From positions 151,898-215,897 of the forward strand of contig PDIP01000073.1 of NCBI GenBank assembly GCA_002811645.1: a stretch of 64,000 bases of DNA, in the 5' to 3' direction. Shown piece by piece: positions 30,813-39,675 of this stretch. Origin of the DNA: Corallochytrium limacisporum (lineage: Eukaryota; Opisthokonta). Positions within the stretch are counted from its first letter, which is position 1. The number at the start of each line of letters is the position of its first letter. The translations under genes were made by a program, and so were the position numbers. Under the pieces are notes generated by a model that had not been told where the DNA came from, ran no database searches, and worked only from the letters and a program-made list of their open reading frames with translations.

Positions 30813-32603
30813 ATGCAGTTCAGATTTAAAGTACAAGGTATGCGTTCTGTAGAGGACCGTAGTGGAGCCTTTCACACGCAGTACGTGATAGAAATGCTTC
30901 TGTTTGACTCAGATAAAGTGAATCCTCGAACGCCACAAGCGAGTGCCTATGGCCGGCTCTTGGGCAATGAGAACACCACACGGCATCCTGGTGATCCCAG
31001 TGGAGATGTCTGGGTGAGACGCTACAGCATCTACCGAAGGTACAAACAGATCCGCAAGCTGCACCAACACCTGGTGAAACATTTTCCGGAGTGCGCATGT
31101 GCCACTGCAGATTTTCCCGTGAAGATTCCCTTCGGAGGTAATATCAAAGTTGTGGGCCTGAGTCGTATGGAAGCATTCCAGAAGTACTTCGATCTCCTGA
31201 GCGGGTGTAGTGATGTATTGCAGGAGAGCATTGCTGTGCGGCATTGGCTAGAGGCTGTTTACAAAATCAATTGCCTACATCGCACATCGGTGTTGTGTTA
31301 TCTATGCAGTAAACAGGGACGGACACTGCTTTCCTGTCCCGCGACATACACTGTGGACCAGAACGGGACTCTGTGGCTCCAATGGCGGTGCCGGGAGCAC
31401 GGAAGTCAGCGACACATCGTGGCCCAGAGTGCGAACGACTGGCTCAAGACGCATCACTATTTCACCATTCCGCGGAGCCTGAACATCATTATTCGAGGGG
31501 ATCGCAATCCCGCGGTACGCACGATTGTGTTAGGGAAGGATGAAGGGAGCTGGAACTCTGCTTTGTCCTCAGTCAATTCATCTGTCCACAAAGTTGTGTG
31601 CTCTGATCCGGAGAGAGTCGTACAGATGAGTGATCATCTGCTGGAAGTCCTTAAGCAGGAACCGAAAAGTGTCATCCCTGTGATCGTGGAGGGCACTATT
31701 GGTAGCTTAAGAAACTTAGCTGCCTACGAGCAAACCTGTCTTCTAAATCGCCGAGTGTACCCATCACTCCTGCTTGACATCGATGCAGACACAGATGTAG
31801 AAATCATCATTTCGGAACTGAAGTCCCTACTAGCTCATCTGCGCACCATCACCAAGCTGAGGGTACTGATCCATGCTGTCCTACATGTGGTGGAAACGGA
31901 GATTGTCGGTCCTGTCATTGCTTCACTGATGAAGTACGTGAATAGCGAGATACCTCTGATCCGGTGCTTTGTTATCGGTCTCAAGCACGACCCTCTGCGG
32001 CACCTACGACTGCAACGGAGCCAGAGAGAGGTTGTCAATGCATCCTTTGATACCCTGGCAATGATCCGCAGCATAGGGAAAGCCCTGCCCTATGAATTGA
32101 AACCCGACGACTTCCGGCCGCTACAGTATATGCAAATGGCGGCGCCCTTACTGTCCGTGCTGAAATGGGGCGAGTTGAACTTTAATATCTGCCCGCATCA
32201 GGCCATCGGTACTGTATTATACAAGGCCTCGTCATCTACCGGCGAAGTGGTCCCAATGACAAAGTACATTGACGTAGACGTCCTGCGGGATCATCTCTAT
32301 AAGTCACTGGACGATCTGCGAGAGGATAGCCCGTCAACATCGTCCGTGCTATCCCTTCTCTCCACATACAACCAAGCATTCGGAAAATCAATGCTCAAGA
32401 AGCACCGACCGAACGTCTTCCGCTTCCTCAGCTCCGAGGGCTATCGTCAAGATGCGCTGAACTTTAGCAAGCGTCTACAGTACATTGTGGTGCGGCGGGA
32501 AGCCACAGCGCTGAATAACCCAGACGCGGAATGCATTGGATGGCCGGACATGGAGGATCCAGAACATGCTCGGCTCTATGACATCATTCACGGTCACAGA
32601 TAA
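30813..32603 (+). CDS. PX-domain protein with Tes-like zinc ribbon and degenerate radical-SAM-like module
   Basis: A 596-residue protein with an unusual layout. Residues 1-150 read as a PX phosphoinositide-binding domain (RRYSIYRRYKQIRKLHQHL, then FPVKIPF and a helical RMEAFQKYFDLL). Residues 157-200 form a zinc-ribbon-like unit, CYLC at 162-165 and CREHG at 193-197, close to the N-terminal ribbon of archaeal/bacterial Tes-family radical-SAM enzymes, whose pattern is CPxC followed by CPEHG. The C-terminal part also follows that family: NICPHQAIGTVLY near 458-470, then VVPMTKYIDVDVL and FRFLSSEGYRQDALNF. However, the CxxxCxxC cluster-binding motif of active radical-SAM enzymes is absent from the whole protein. 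I infer a membrane-targeted pseudoenzyme. The PX call is fairly firm; the radical-SAM relation is inference. Convergent with Trs33, 86 bases away. Confidence 0.72.
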   Translation: MQFRFKVQGMRSVEDRSGAFHTQYVIEMLLFDSDKVNPRTPQASAYGRLLGNENTTRHPGDPSGDVWVRRYSIYRRYKQIRKLHQHLVKHFPECACATADFPVKIPFGGNIKVVGLSRMEAFQKYFDLLSGCSDVLQESIAVRHWLEAVYKINCLHRTSVLCYLCSKQGRTLLSCPATYTVDQNGTLWLQWRCREHGSQRHIVAQSANDWLKTHHYFTIPRSLNIIIRGDRNPAVRTIVLGKDEGSWNSALSSVNSSVHKVVCSDPERVVQMSDHLLEVLKQEPKSVIPVIVEGTIGSLRNLAAYEQTCLLNRRVYPSLLLDIDADTDVEIIISELKSLLAHLRTITKLRVLIHAVLHVVETEIVGPVIASLMKYVNSEIPLIRCFVIGLKHDPLRHLRLQRSQREVVNASFDTLAMIRSIGKALPYELKPDDFRPLQYMQMAAPLLSVLKWGELNFNICPHQAIGTVLYKASSSTGEVVPMTKYIDVDVLRDHLYKSLDDLREDSPSTSSVLSLLSTYNQAFGKSMLKKHRPNVFRFLSSEGYRQDALNFSKRLQYIVVRREATALNNPDAECIGWPDMEDPEHARLYDIIHGHR

Positions 32604-32689
32604 CGCGAATAGTGAGCCATGCGGAAGCAAATACGTGTATCATAAGAACGTCACCAATACTACTATTTTACATATGCTTTTGTCGTGCA

Positions 32690-33172
32690 TCATGCTGATT
32701 CGTCCAGCGTAAGCTCAAAGCTACATGCTGGCAATTCCGAGAGTTCTGCCCGCACCACCGCATTGTAGCGCAAAGCAAATAGTACGCCTCGGATGATACC
32801 ACACGGCAGCGCCAGGAGTGAAGCCGCTTCCTCAATGTACTGCCGTCCCGTGGCCAGGGGTATGAAGAGGCTGAGATCGTTGTCCTGGAGAACGTACGTG
32901 CCCTTGTGGTTGGTGCGCAGATTATCGATGGGTTTGTTGAAACAAGTTTGCCATACATCGCGACAGATAAGTTTAATGCACTCCAGTTGGTTCATAGTGG
33001 ATGGCCGGTTGAGTGACAGTTTCTGTGCCAAACTAAGTCCCACCTTGTAACCCATATATTCTAGTTTCGAGTACGCTAGATCTCTTGTGTCAGTTGTCAC
33101 ACTGTTGGCAATAAGCTTCACACACTCCGTGTGAAACACTTGGAAGAGCACATCTGTAGGTCTTGCGTCCAT
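32690..33172 (-). CDS. TRAPPC6: TRAPP complex subunit 6 (Trs33)
   Basis: A 160-residue protein nearly collinear with animal TRAPPC6A/B and yeast Trs33. Diagnostic stretches are LFQVFHTECVKLI, LEYMGYKVGLSLAQKL, the helix with CRDVWQTCFNKPIDNLRTNH, GTYVLQDNDLSLFIPLA, and LPCGIIRGVLFALRY. It is a small alpha/beta subunit shared by TRAPP complexes, which act as exchange factors for Rab1/Ypt1 and Rab11-type GTPases in ER-Golgi and Golgi traffic. The length is typical and no intron is present. It shares a roughly 720-base divergent upstream region with the PAP2 gene. Confidence 0.96.
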   Translation of the reverse strand: MDARPTDVLFQVFHTECVKLIANSVTTDTRDLAYSKLEYMGYKVGLSLAQKLSLNRPSTMNQLECIKLICRDVWQTCFNKPIDNLRTNHKGTYVLQDNDLSLFIPLATGRQYIEEAASLLALPCGIIRGVLFALRYNAVVRAELSELPACSFELTLDESA

Positions 33173-33896
33173 AATTGTTAACTTTCCGTTTCTTCGGATC
33201 TGGTGCCTTCACTCTGTTCGGATCCGATGCCTTCACTAACTCCTTTTGTTTTCGAGATCTCTCAGTGCGCATTATTCGCACAGCATGGAAGAGTAAAGAC
33301 ACGTTCTGTTCATATTAATTACACCAATTATAGAGAACATACGGTCCAAATTTCTACTGTTTCAAGAACCCGTTCTGATTACCATACCCGTGTTGTTCAA
33401 AAACAAAGTCCGTACGCGCCCCAGCAGGGCACTAAAGGCAGACACCTGGAAAGATCGAGAGACCAGGGGACCCCCTCGCCCGCCCTCCCGCCTTTCTGTG
33501 CGGGACGAGATGCCAATGTCCAATCGAGGAGAATTGGATTTCCTTCTCCCTCCCCCCCTCACACAGCTCCCAGCCCGACAAGGACTCACCCGAGGATCTA
33601 TGACCAGTCCCTCTTCCGGGGGAGGACTTCATCGTGTACAGTTTCTACTGAACTGGTTCTTCTTATGAGAGAACACTAGGCTGACGTTAAGTGGGATTGA
33701 TTCTTACGGCGAACCTGCGACAATGTTCGTCGCCGCGCCTTGAGTTCAACGCATTGCCCTACATTAAGCAGCAGTACTATTAAACGAAACATACTATCCA
33801 TGAATGACATCTTGGTCAAGGAGTATCATCTGCAGAACCTGAGAGAAATTTCCATAGAGATAGCTTCGAAGCAGAACGGTTTGGCGCTAGAAGAAG
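33173..33896. promoter_or_regulatory. Divergent upstream region of TRAPPC6 and the PAP2 gene
   Basis: Head-to-head spacing of 724 bases. Two near-identical 18-base units, (T)CGGATC(T/C)G(G/A)TGCCTTCACT, lie at 33195-33213 and 33219-33237, a small direct repeat close to the TRAPPC6 start. A purine/pyrimidine-rich tract spans 33440-33620. No TATA box is evident. Confidence 0.45.
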
Positions 33897-33925
33897 ATGG
33901 CTTTGTCTGTGTCTCCTCGGAATAG
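33800..33925 (+). promoter_or_regulatory. Possible upstream ORF overlapping the PAP2 start
   Basis: An ATG at 33800 opens a 41-codon frame that passes over the PAP2 ATG (33897) in another frame and stops at 33923-33925. If the transcript starts upstream of 33800, this would lower translation of the PAP2 protein. The peptide itself has no recognisable family. Confidence 0.4.
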
Positions 33926-34850
33926 TCAGGGATCATGGGGGGAGCAGGAGGCACCATTACCTAGGCGCCTCTCGACTTTTGAGATCTCACCACGGAATTC
34001 AGTTTCATTTGCCGGAAGTTCCATAAGTGTGGGCGGGTACCCGAATCCGACTGGAGTATCTACACGGATGGGCAAAGCCAGAAGCGACTGGGTGGACTGG
34101 GCCGCTGCTACTGTGTTGGTAGTTACGGTCAGTATAATCTGCAAGCTTGTGCCCACTATCTACCGAAAATATCCACAGATGCTCGAGGGTACAGATGATA
34201 ATGTAATTGGGTATCAGTATAACGAGGATACCGTCAGCGTCGTCAACCTATTCCTGATTATCATCCTTGGGCCCCTCCTGACCTTCGGCAGTTGCTATTA
34301 TTTCCGCCACAAGAACAGTCAGGAGTACCATGACATCTCACTGGCATTCTACGAAGGCCTTAGCCTAGTAATCTCTGTGACGGAGATCCTGAAAAAACTG
34401 GGCGGCCGATTGCGGCCGGATTTCGCACAGCGGCTACAATCGGGTGATGCGTCAGTCATTGCGGAAGGTCATCTCAGCTTCCCTTCGGGTCATGCATCTA
34501 TGAGTTTCTACGCGTATGTAATGATCAGTCTCTACCTTGCCGGTACATTTCACGTCTGGGGTCGGGTCAGGCAGCCGTTCTGGAAATTTGTGCTCACGAC
34601 GTTCCCGCCGATGGTGGTGCCAGGTTTCATCAGTTTTACACGGGTATGGGATAATCGGCATAACTACGATGACATCCTGGCCGGGGCTTTGATTGGGAGC
34701 GTGATTGCTTTCATGGCATACCACCGACACTTCCACTTCATTCTCGATCCGAATGTGTCAGGATTCAGGCGCTTTGTGGACAAGGAGAGCCTGTTGCAGG
34801 AAGGGGAAGTCAACGCTCCCCTGCTTGTGCCTTCGGACGACAATGTGTAG
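33897..34850 (+). CDS. PAP2-family lipid phosphatase (DPP1/LPP-like)
   Basis: A 317-residue membrane enzyme that removes phosphate from lipids such as diacylglycerol pyrophosphate or phosphatidate. All three signature motifs are present: KKLGGRLRP near residue 167-175, FPSGHAS near 195-201, and TRVWDNRHNYDD near 246-258, which supplies the catalytic His and Asp. About six hydrophobic helices flank them. The N-terminal 60 residues are Ser/Pro/Arg-rich and cytosolic, with repeated SPRNS words that look like phosphorylation sites. The third motif begins TR rather than the more usual SR. The acidic C-tail is short. Substrate choice cannot be read from the sequence. Confidence 0.92.
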   Translation: MALSVSPRNSQGSWGEQEAPLPRRLSTFEISPRNSVSFAGSSISVGGYPNPTGVSTRMGKARSDWVDWAAATVLVVTVSIICKLVPTIYRKYPQMLEGTDDNVIGYQYNEDTVSVVNLFLIIILGPLLTFGSCYYFRHKNSQEYHDISLAFYEGLSLVISVTEILKKLGGRLRPDFAQRLQSGDASVIAEGHLSFPSGHASMSFYAYVMISLYLAGTFHVWGRVRQPFWKFVLTTFPPMVVPGFISFTRVWDNRHNYDDILAGALIGSVIAFMAYHRHFHFILDPNVSGFRRFVDKESLLQEGEVNAPLLVPSDDNV

Positions 34851-34992
34851 ATCCATCCACAAAGAAAATTTTCAAAACGCATACAGTGATTAAAGAATGT
34901 CAACGCATTTCAAATAGGTACATGTCGCTTTAAGGGTGTATACTGGATCTTTGCGTGAAGGCAGAGATATTAGCCGTTGATAGATCCTTTAC

Positions 34993-35704
34993 TTACTCGT
35001 CATCATCCTTGCCAGTATCCTTCCAGTCTTTCTTGATGGCAAAGGACCAGTCCCAGGCCAGGTGCACGTTCTTGTCATCATCAATGAATTTGCTCTTGAC
35101 TGTGTAGGTGCCACGGGCCAGCATGCCGGCGGGAGCTTCCTCAACGGCGCCTTTGTAGGTGTACGGTTCTTTGCGAGGACCGTAGCTGCCGACCATGTAC
35201 TCGCTCTTGTCCACACGGACACCCTTGCGATAGACTACCTGCAAATACTTCAGACCGGAAACGATCTCCCGTTGGACCCGGAACTGGATGTTCAATTGAT
35301 ACTCACAGCCTTCCTTGATGATAAATCGCTTGTCTTTAAGGTTCTTGTCGTTGTGGGCATCTGTATAATTGCAAAGGAAAGATAATAGTCATAGGTGCAA
35401 GTCAGTATGGTTAGTTATCCTGTTTTCATGCTAAGCCAAAAGGAAAACAAAATGTCCCCGTGTGATACTTACTTCCTAGGTCGAGCTCAATATCATCCCG
35501 GTCCTCAGCCTGCAGGATCAGCTTCTCGCCAATGAAGCAGCGAGTGTCGTTGGGGTCAGAGTCAGCCTGTTCGGAGAGCAGTGACGCCTTCCATTTGTTC
35601 AATGCTTCGTCATCAGCATCGAGGTTCTTCAGTGTATCCAGGTCAACCTTCTTGGGCGCGACGTATCCGGGGGTCTCCTCGGGGAGCTCCTCAGCCTCAG
35701 GCAT
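34993..35704 (-). CDS. Rho GDP-dissociation inhibitor, one intron
   Basis: Exons 35473-35704 and 34993-35360 join to 199 residues. The 112-base intron starts GTAAGT and ends TATACAG, and the join (phase 1) restores [14 protein letters not shown]. RhoGDI extracts prenylated Rho/Rac/Cdc42 from membranes and keeps them GDP-bound in the cytosol. The N-terminal arm (about 1-60) contains the helix-forming [13 protein letters not shown]. The C-terminal immunoglobulin-like domain shows [51 protein letters not shown] and a [14 protein letters not shown] end, all strongly conserved in RhoGDIs. The last residues are acidic. Length is normal for the family. It is functionally linked to ICMT 5 kb away, since both handle prenylated Rho proteins. 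Confidence 0.96.
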
Positions 35705-37436
35705 ATTGAATCACTTCAAAAGTTGGACCCAGTCTTCGAAATGTACCAGGGGTCTTCGTCCCTTTACACTGTACACACGCTCACTATGTTTGTGATCAAC
35801 AGAGTATGCCCCTCGCTTCAAGTAGGAGATCACCCCTAAAGGCCACACGAAAGTCAAGTTTTGCTGTAGTGGTCCACTCGCGGCGACACTCCTTAACCTG
35901 GTCCACCAATTTCCGAAACCATCAGCGCTTCACAGAACACTAAGCGAGCCTGCTATGAAACCTTCTGCGTTTGATTGAATGATAGTTGTGGCTTCGATGT
36001 GTTTGTGCGCCCTTTTGAAGTGCTGGGAGCTAGCGACCGTCCAATCGAACTGTGGCTGTCGGTTCCGTCCATACGCGTCGCTGATTGGTCCATTTGAACT
36101 GGGTCCCATCCCTGCGGGAAGAGTAATTAGAGAAGAAAACAAATAGTTTTGGCAATTTGGGACTCGGTACCATTGCATTTGGAGGTTTGGTATAAAATTT
36201 ATACTGAAAAGATTTCACCAAAATTAAAAAATAAGAAGGGCACCAAGCACGGCAGGGGCTGTCCAGCGGTAACGAGGAAGAGCATTTGGGCGCTGCGCAA
36301 CACCGGATAGGTCACCAACTCCTGGGCTCAGCGCTTTACTAGGGACTATCAAGCGGACAGATCCGGTGCACGAGCGGCACTTTTTTTGACTTTGTTCGAC
36401 GAAGGAGATTTTTTTCGCACAGGAGCTGCTATTTTCTGTGTGGGTCCACGCCCCTGTCTCGCAGGCGCCGGATCGGGAGCTCTCAGGTCGAATGGGGCTT
36501 TTGCGTCGGATCCGCCTGTAAATTTATATACCTTTTATGAATCTTTGAAATTTGCTATCCGCGCGCCGAGGCGGTGGTGTGTTCACTATGAAATTCAGGA
36601 TCCTTCATACATTCAGTACTGCGCATTTGGCACGGATAAACAAAAATAGGGCCTCTACAACCCACCCCCCCCTTCTTCCCCGGGGGTGTCAATTGGAGCT
36701 CAACACAACCCTCCCTCCAACCCTCCCCAAGAAGTCGGTAGACGGCACCAGAGATCAGAGGATCCGACGGGTAGTGGGGTGCGTAACACAGCGGTTCATG
36801 GTCCCGTCGTCTCGTGGTTCCGTCACAATCTGTGCGCGTGTGTGTGTGTGTGACCCGGCATTTTCATCGATCGTAATTGAGGGACTTCGAATGCCCATGA
36901 AAGCGATCGCACAGAGCAGTGAAGAGCGTGCTGTAGCTTTCGTGCGTTGGATGTTCTGGATGCCATGGTGGGTCATAGATCTCACAACCCAGTTTTTCTG
37001 TAGCAGTGCGCACGCAGGCTGGCCATTCCCTTCTCCCTGTACCGTCAGTCTGAAACTTTGGTGGTTTGATTGACAGCAGCGGTGGTGTGTGCCAGAAAGC
37101 CAGGAAAAATATTCGAAATGCCCCCCGAACCCGGAACAGAGAAGAACCCTTGGGGAGCCCAAAAAAGTATGTGGGCAGCCCAAGAGAAGTTGGTGGCGGG
37201 AGGGAATACAACTACACCCGGTCGCGGTCACTTATAACACAGGGCAGATAGTCGTGTCTGCCCGTGATCCTTTTCGCTTCGGCTGGCTCTTCTGGTGCCG
37301 TGTCCCTCGGTGCGGGACTCGATACGTTTGCTAAAGCCATGTCTATTCTGTGGCGGACAAATTCTCAAACACCATCTTCATTGAACATCCATGCCGTGGC
37401 TGTGCGGGTACTTCAGCATTAAAATTTAGTACAGCA
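35705..37436. other. 1.7-kb intergenic region
   Basis: This lies between RhoGDI and the alpha/beta hydrolase, which diverge. No gene is supported. It holds one exact copy of TACATTCAGTAC at 36608-36619, a short GT run at 36837-36851, and C-rich runs around 36661-36685. Confidence 0.5.
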
Positions 37437-38654
37437 ATGCGGACAGCCAAACAGCAACTCGTTCTCAAGTATTCCTCAACCATGGAGGGCATCAGGGAAG
37501 ACAAGAGGCTTCTGAAGCCATCCTATTTACTATGGTACTTACACACTGCCATGGCGTTCGTGGGTGCTTACGGCGTGTACTTAGCATTTACACGCTTCAC
37601 CCTCATCTGCCTGGGTCTGGTCGGGATTTTCTTTGCTTACAGATACCCAATCTATATGGCTAAGCGTAAGCAGAAGGATTACGAACCGCAGGCGACAGCA
37701 AAGACCCTGGTGGCGCGGGACAGAGTCAAGGTTCACTACGAGACCATGAACGAAAAGGGAAAGATGGGCTGGATTGGTCTGGCTAATGGTCTCGGGGGCC
37801 GTCTATACTCCTACAACCGTCTGGTGAAGTGGGCCATCGCCAAGGACTACGCTGTACTCACCTGGGACTACCGAGGCCTGTTCGTGCACGAAGGCCCTAA
37901 GCGCCCGCGCCACTTGAGTATCCCAGAGCATGCTGAGGACCTGAAGGAGATCATGAAGCAGGAAGGAATCGATGAACTGAAGTTACTCGTGGGTTGGTCG
38001 ACGGGTGTCCAAGTCGCGTTGGAGTTCGCAGCTGTTTATCCGGAGAACGTAGACCGCTTGGCTCTACTCAACGGATGTTGGGGGCATGTCTTTGCTGCTG
38101 GTGGTCAGCCCCTGTTCCGCATCCCGGGTTTCAGTGTGGTGGTGAGCACAATATTTGAGTTACAGATGTGGCTGCTCCCGAACAATACTTTCGCGTACGC
38201 TGCCCTGAAGGCGGGTGCCTTCACATACATGCGCTACGTCATGCTCCCGTGGGCGTTCATTACGAATAATCCGTCTCTGGAGGTACTGACCGAACGATAC
38301 CTAACGGATATCTTTGGTCACGGTCCCAAGCACACGGCTAACTATATTCGTCTGTTTCAGGAACTGGATGCTCATAGTGTCTATCATGTTTTGCCATACT
38401 TGGCCCCTCCGGCCCTCTTGGTGAGTGGCTATTTTGACTTCCTCACCCCTGCTTACATGAGCTACGAGATCGCTCATCGCATGCCCACGACCTATCACTC
38501 CGCCTACTTCGCCGCCAGCCACTTTGCCATGGCTGAACGGCCGGAGGACGTGGTCAGTGACGTAGCCTCGTTCTTGGCCATGAAGGACATGCGGCGTCGA
38601 TTCTCTAAGGTTGGCACTGCAGAGAACCAATATGCCCGAAAGAGAATTACTTAA
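37437..38654 (+). CDS. Membrane-anchored alpha/beta hydrolase
   Basis: A 405-residue protein with one or two hydrophobic segments near the N-terminus (about residues 30-75) and an alpha/beta-hydrolase domain. The nucleophile elbow is GWSTG with Ser188, the probable acid is Asp334 in GYFDFLTP, and the probable base is His362 in AASHFAM, giving a complete triad in the right order. The oxyanion region is LANGLGGRLYSY. The natural substrate cannot be told; lipase, esterase and acyltransferase-like roles are possible. The chosen ATG is the first in frame. A second ATG at 37482 would give 390 residues and is a fair alternative. No intron. Confidence 0.82.
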   Translation: MRTAKQQLVLKYSSTMEGIREDKRLLKPSYLLWYLHTAMAFVGAYGVYLAFTRFTLICLGLVGIFFAYRYPIYMAKRKQKDYEPQATAKTLVARDRVKVHYETMNEKGKMGWIGLANGLGGRLYSYNRLVKWAIAKDYAVLTWDYRGLFVHEGPKRPRHLSIPEHAEDLKEIMKQEGIDELKLLVGWSTGVQVALEFAAVYPENVDRLALLNGCWGHVFAAGGQPLFRIPGFSVVVSTIFELQMWLLPNNTFAYAALKAGAFTYMRYVMLPWAFITNNPSLEVLTERYLTDIFGHGPKHTANYIRLFQELDAHSVYHVLPYLAPPALLVSGYFDFLTPAYMSYEIAHRMPTTYHSAYFAASHFAMAERPEDVVSDVASFLAMKDMRRRFSKVGTAENQYARKRIT

Positions 38655-38901
38655 AGAAGCCGGGATCTGATCCACTAGAATTAAAACAGATACGGTGCTG
38701 CCATAGACTCACTGCATTACAACACCCATCGTCTTGGCGAACACAGCTCTTGTTTCATAAGGGAGTAAATGATTCCTGTATTTCACGATAAATCATAACA
38801 GATATGAGCAATATGGTATGGCCCTAAATTGGATTCCTGGCATGCTTTGGTTAAAATGACGGATTAAGGAATAAATTGGTTGGATGCATGCTGCGTCTTC
38901 T

Positions 38902-39675
38902 TCACTGCTGCATGTCTGTGCCAGGAGGATGATGTTTGGGCCAGCTCTCTTTTTCGTAGACTTTATGCGTGTCCTGGGAAGCCTCGGCTTCCGCGATAAG
39001 GTCCTCACGTTCGCTTTCTTCAAGACTATAGTGCAGTTCCGGTCCGGGATCCAACGGATCTAGTGTAGTGGGTTGTCCTAGTGATGATCGCAGCGGGCTC
39101 TTGGGACTTGAGTGCTGCAGGCTCAAGTTTTCATTGCCCACCGGTGTGTTACTTGATGTAGCGGTGCGATCGGACGAGAGGCTGCTCTTGTTCCGCCGTG
39201 AGCTCTCTTCGCTGAAGCTGACATGTCTTCGAGGTCGTTTGTGAGGATTCACCACCATTCCGCGCCCGCGCTCGTAGGTGTCGTTCATAATTTCCTCGTC
39301 TTTGTCGCTTAGGGCCCGAGGCATAGTGCCCCCTCGCTTACGGTGCACTGATTTCATGAGAATTCCTGAGGCTATCCGCGGTTCCGAATGGATATCTCCT
39401 TCGCTGCTGCTTTCACTGTGGTCCTCGACATCGCTGAGGTCAGTGCCTTCCCGTTTGCGCTTTCTGTGTTCTTCGTCGTTTCTAAAGGTCGGCATATTAC
39501 CTCCGTAGCTGTCCGATAAACAGACACTACTGTCCGATGCGGCATAGAAACCGATTGATCTGTTGACTGCCGTGTTGTGGTTGGTTAGTGACTCAAGGCC
39601 CTGGTCATCCAAGTTCGGGTCCAAAGATGTGTTCACCGACGAATGTATGGGTAGGCGGCCTGGTGAATCTGTCAT
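38902..39675 (-). CDS. Ser-rich protein with PP1-docking-like motifs
   Basis: A 257-residue, largely disordered protein that I do not recognise. It is rich in Ser, Asp, Glu and Arg. Two features suggest a protein-phosphatase-1 partner. The RVxF-type sequence RRHVSF lies at residues 149-154, and a SILK-like GILM-K lies at about 104-108, in the N-to-C order found in PP1 regulators such as inhibitor-2. A basic cluster HRKRKREG near 70-77 could be a nuclear signal. No folded domain is seen. The start is the first ATG; the six codons before it are not ATG. Coding status rests on a long frame with biased composition, so it is less certain than its neighbours. Confidence 0.6.
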   Translation of the reverse strand: MTDSPGRLPIHSSVNTSLDPNLDDQGLESLTNHNTAVNRSIGFYAASDSSVCLSDSYGGNMPTFRNDEEHRKRKREGTDLSDVEDHSESSSEGDIHSEPRIASGILMKSVHRKRGGTMPRALSDKDEEIMNDTYERGRGMVVNPHKRPRRHVSFSEESSRRNKSSLSSDRTATSSNTPVGNENLSLQHSSPKSPLRSSLGQPTTLDPLDPGPELHYSLEESEREDLIAEAEASQDTHKVYEKESWPKHHPPGTDMQQ

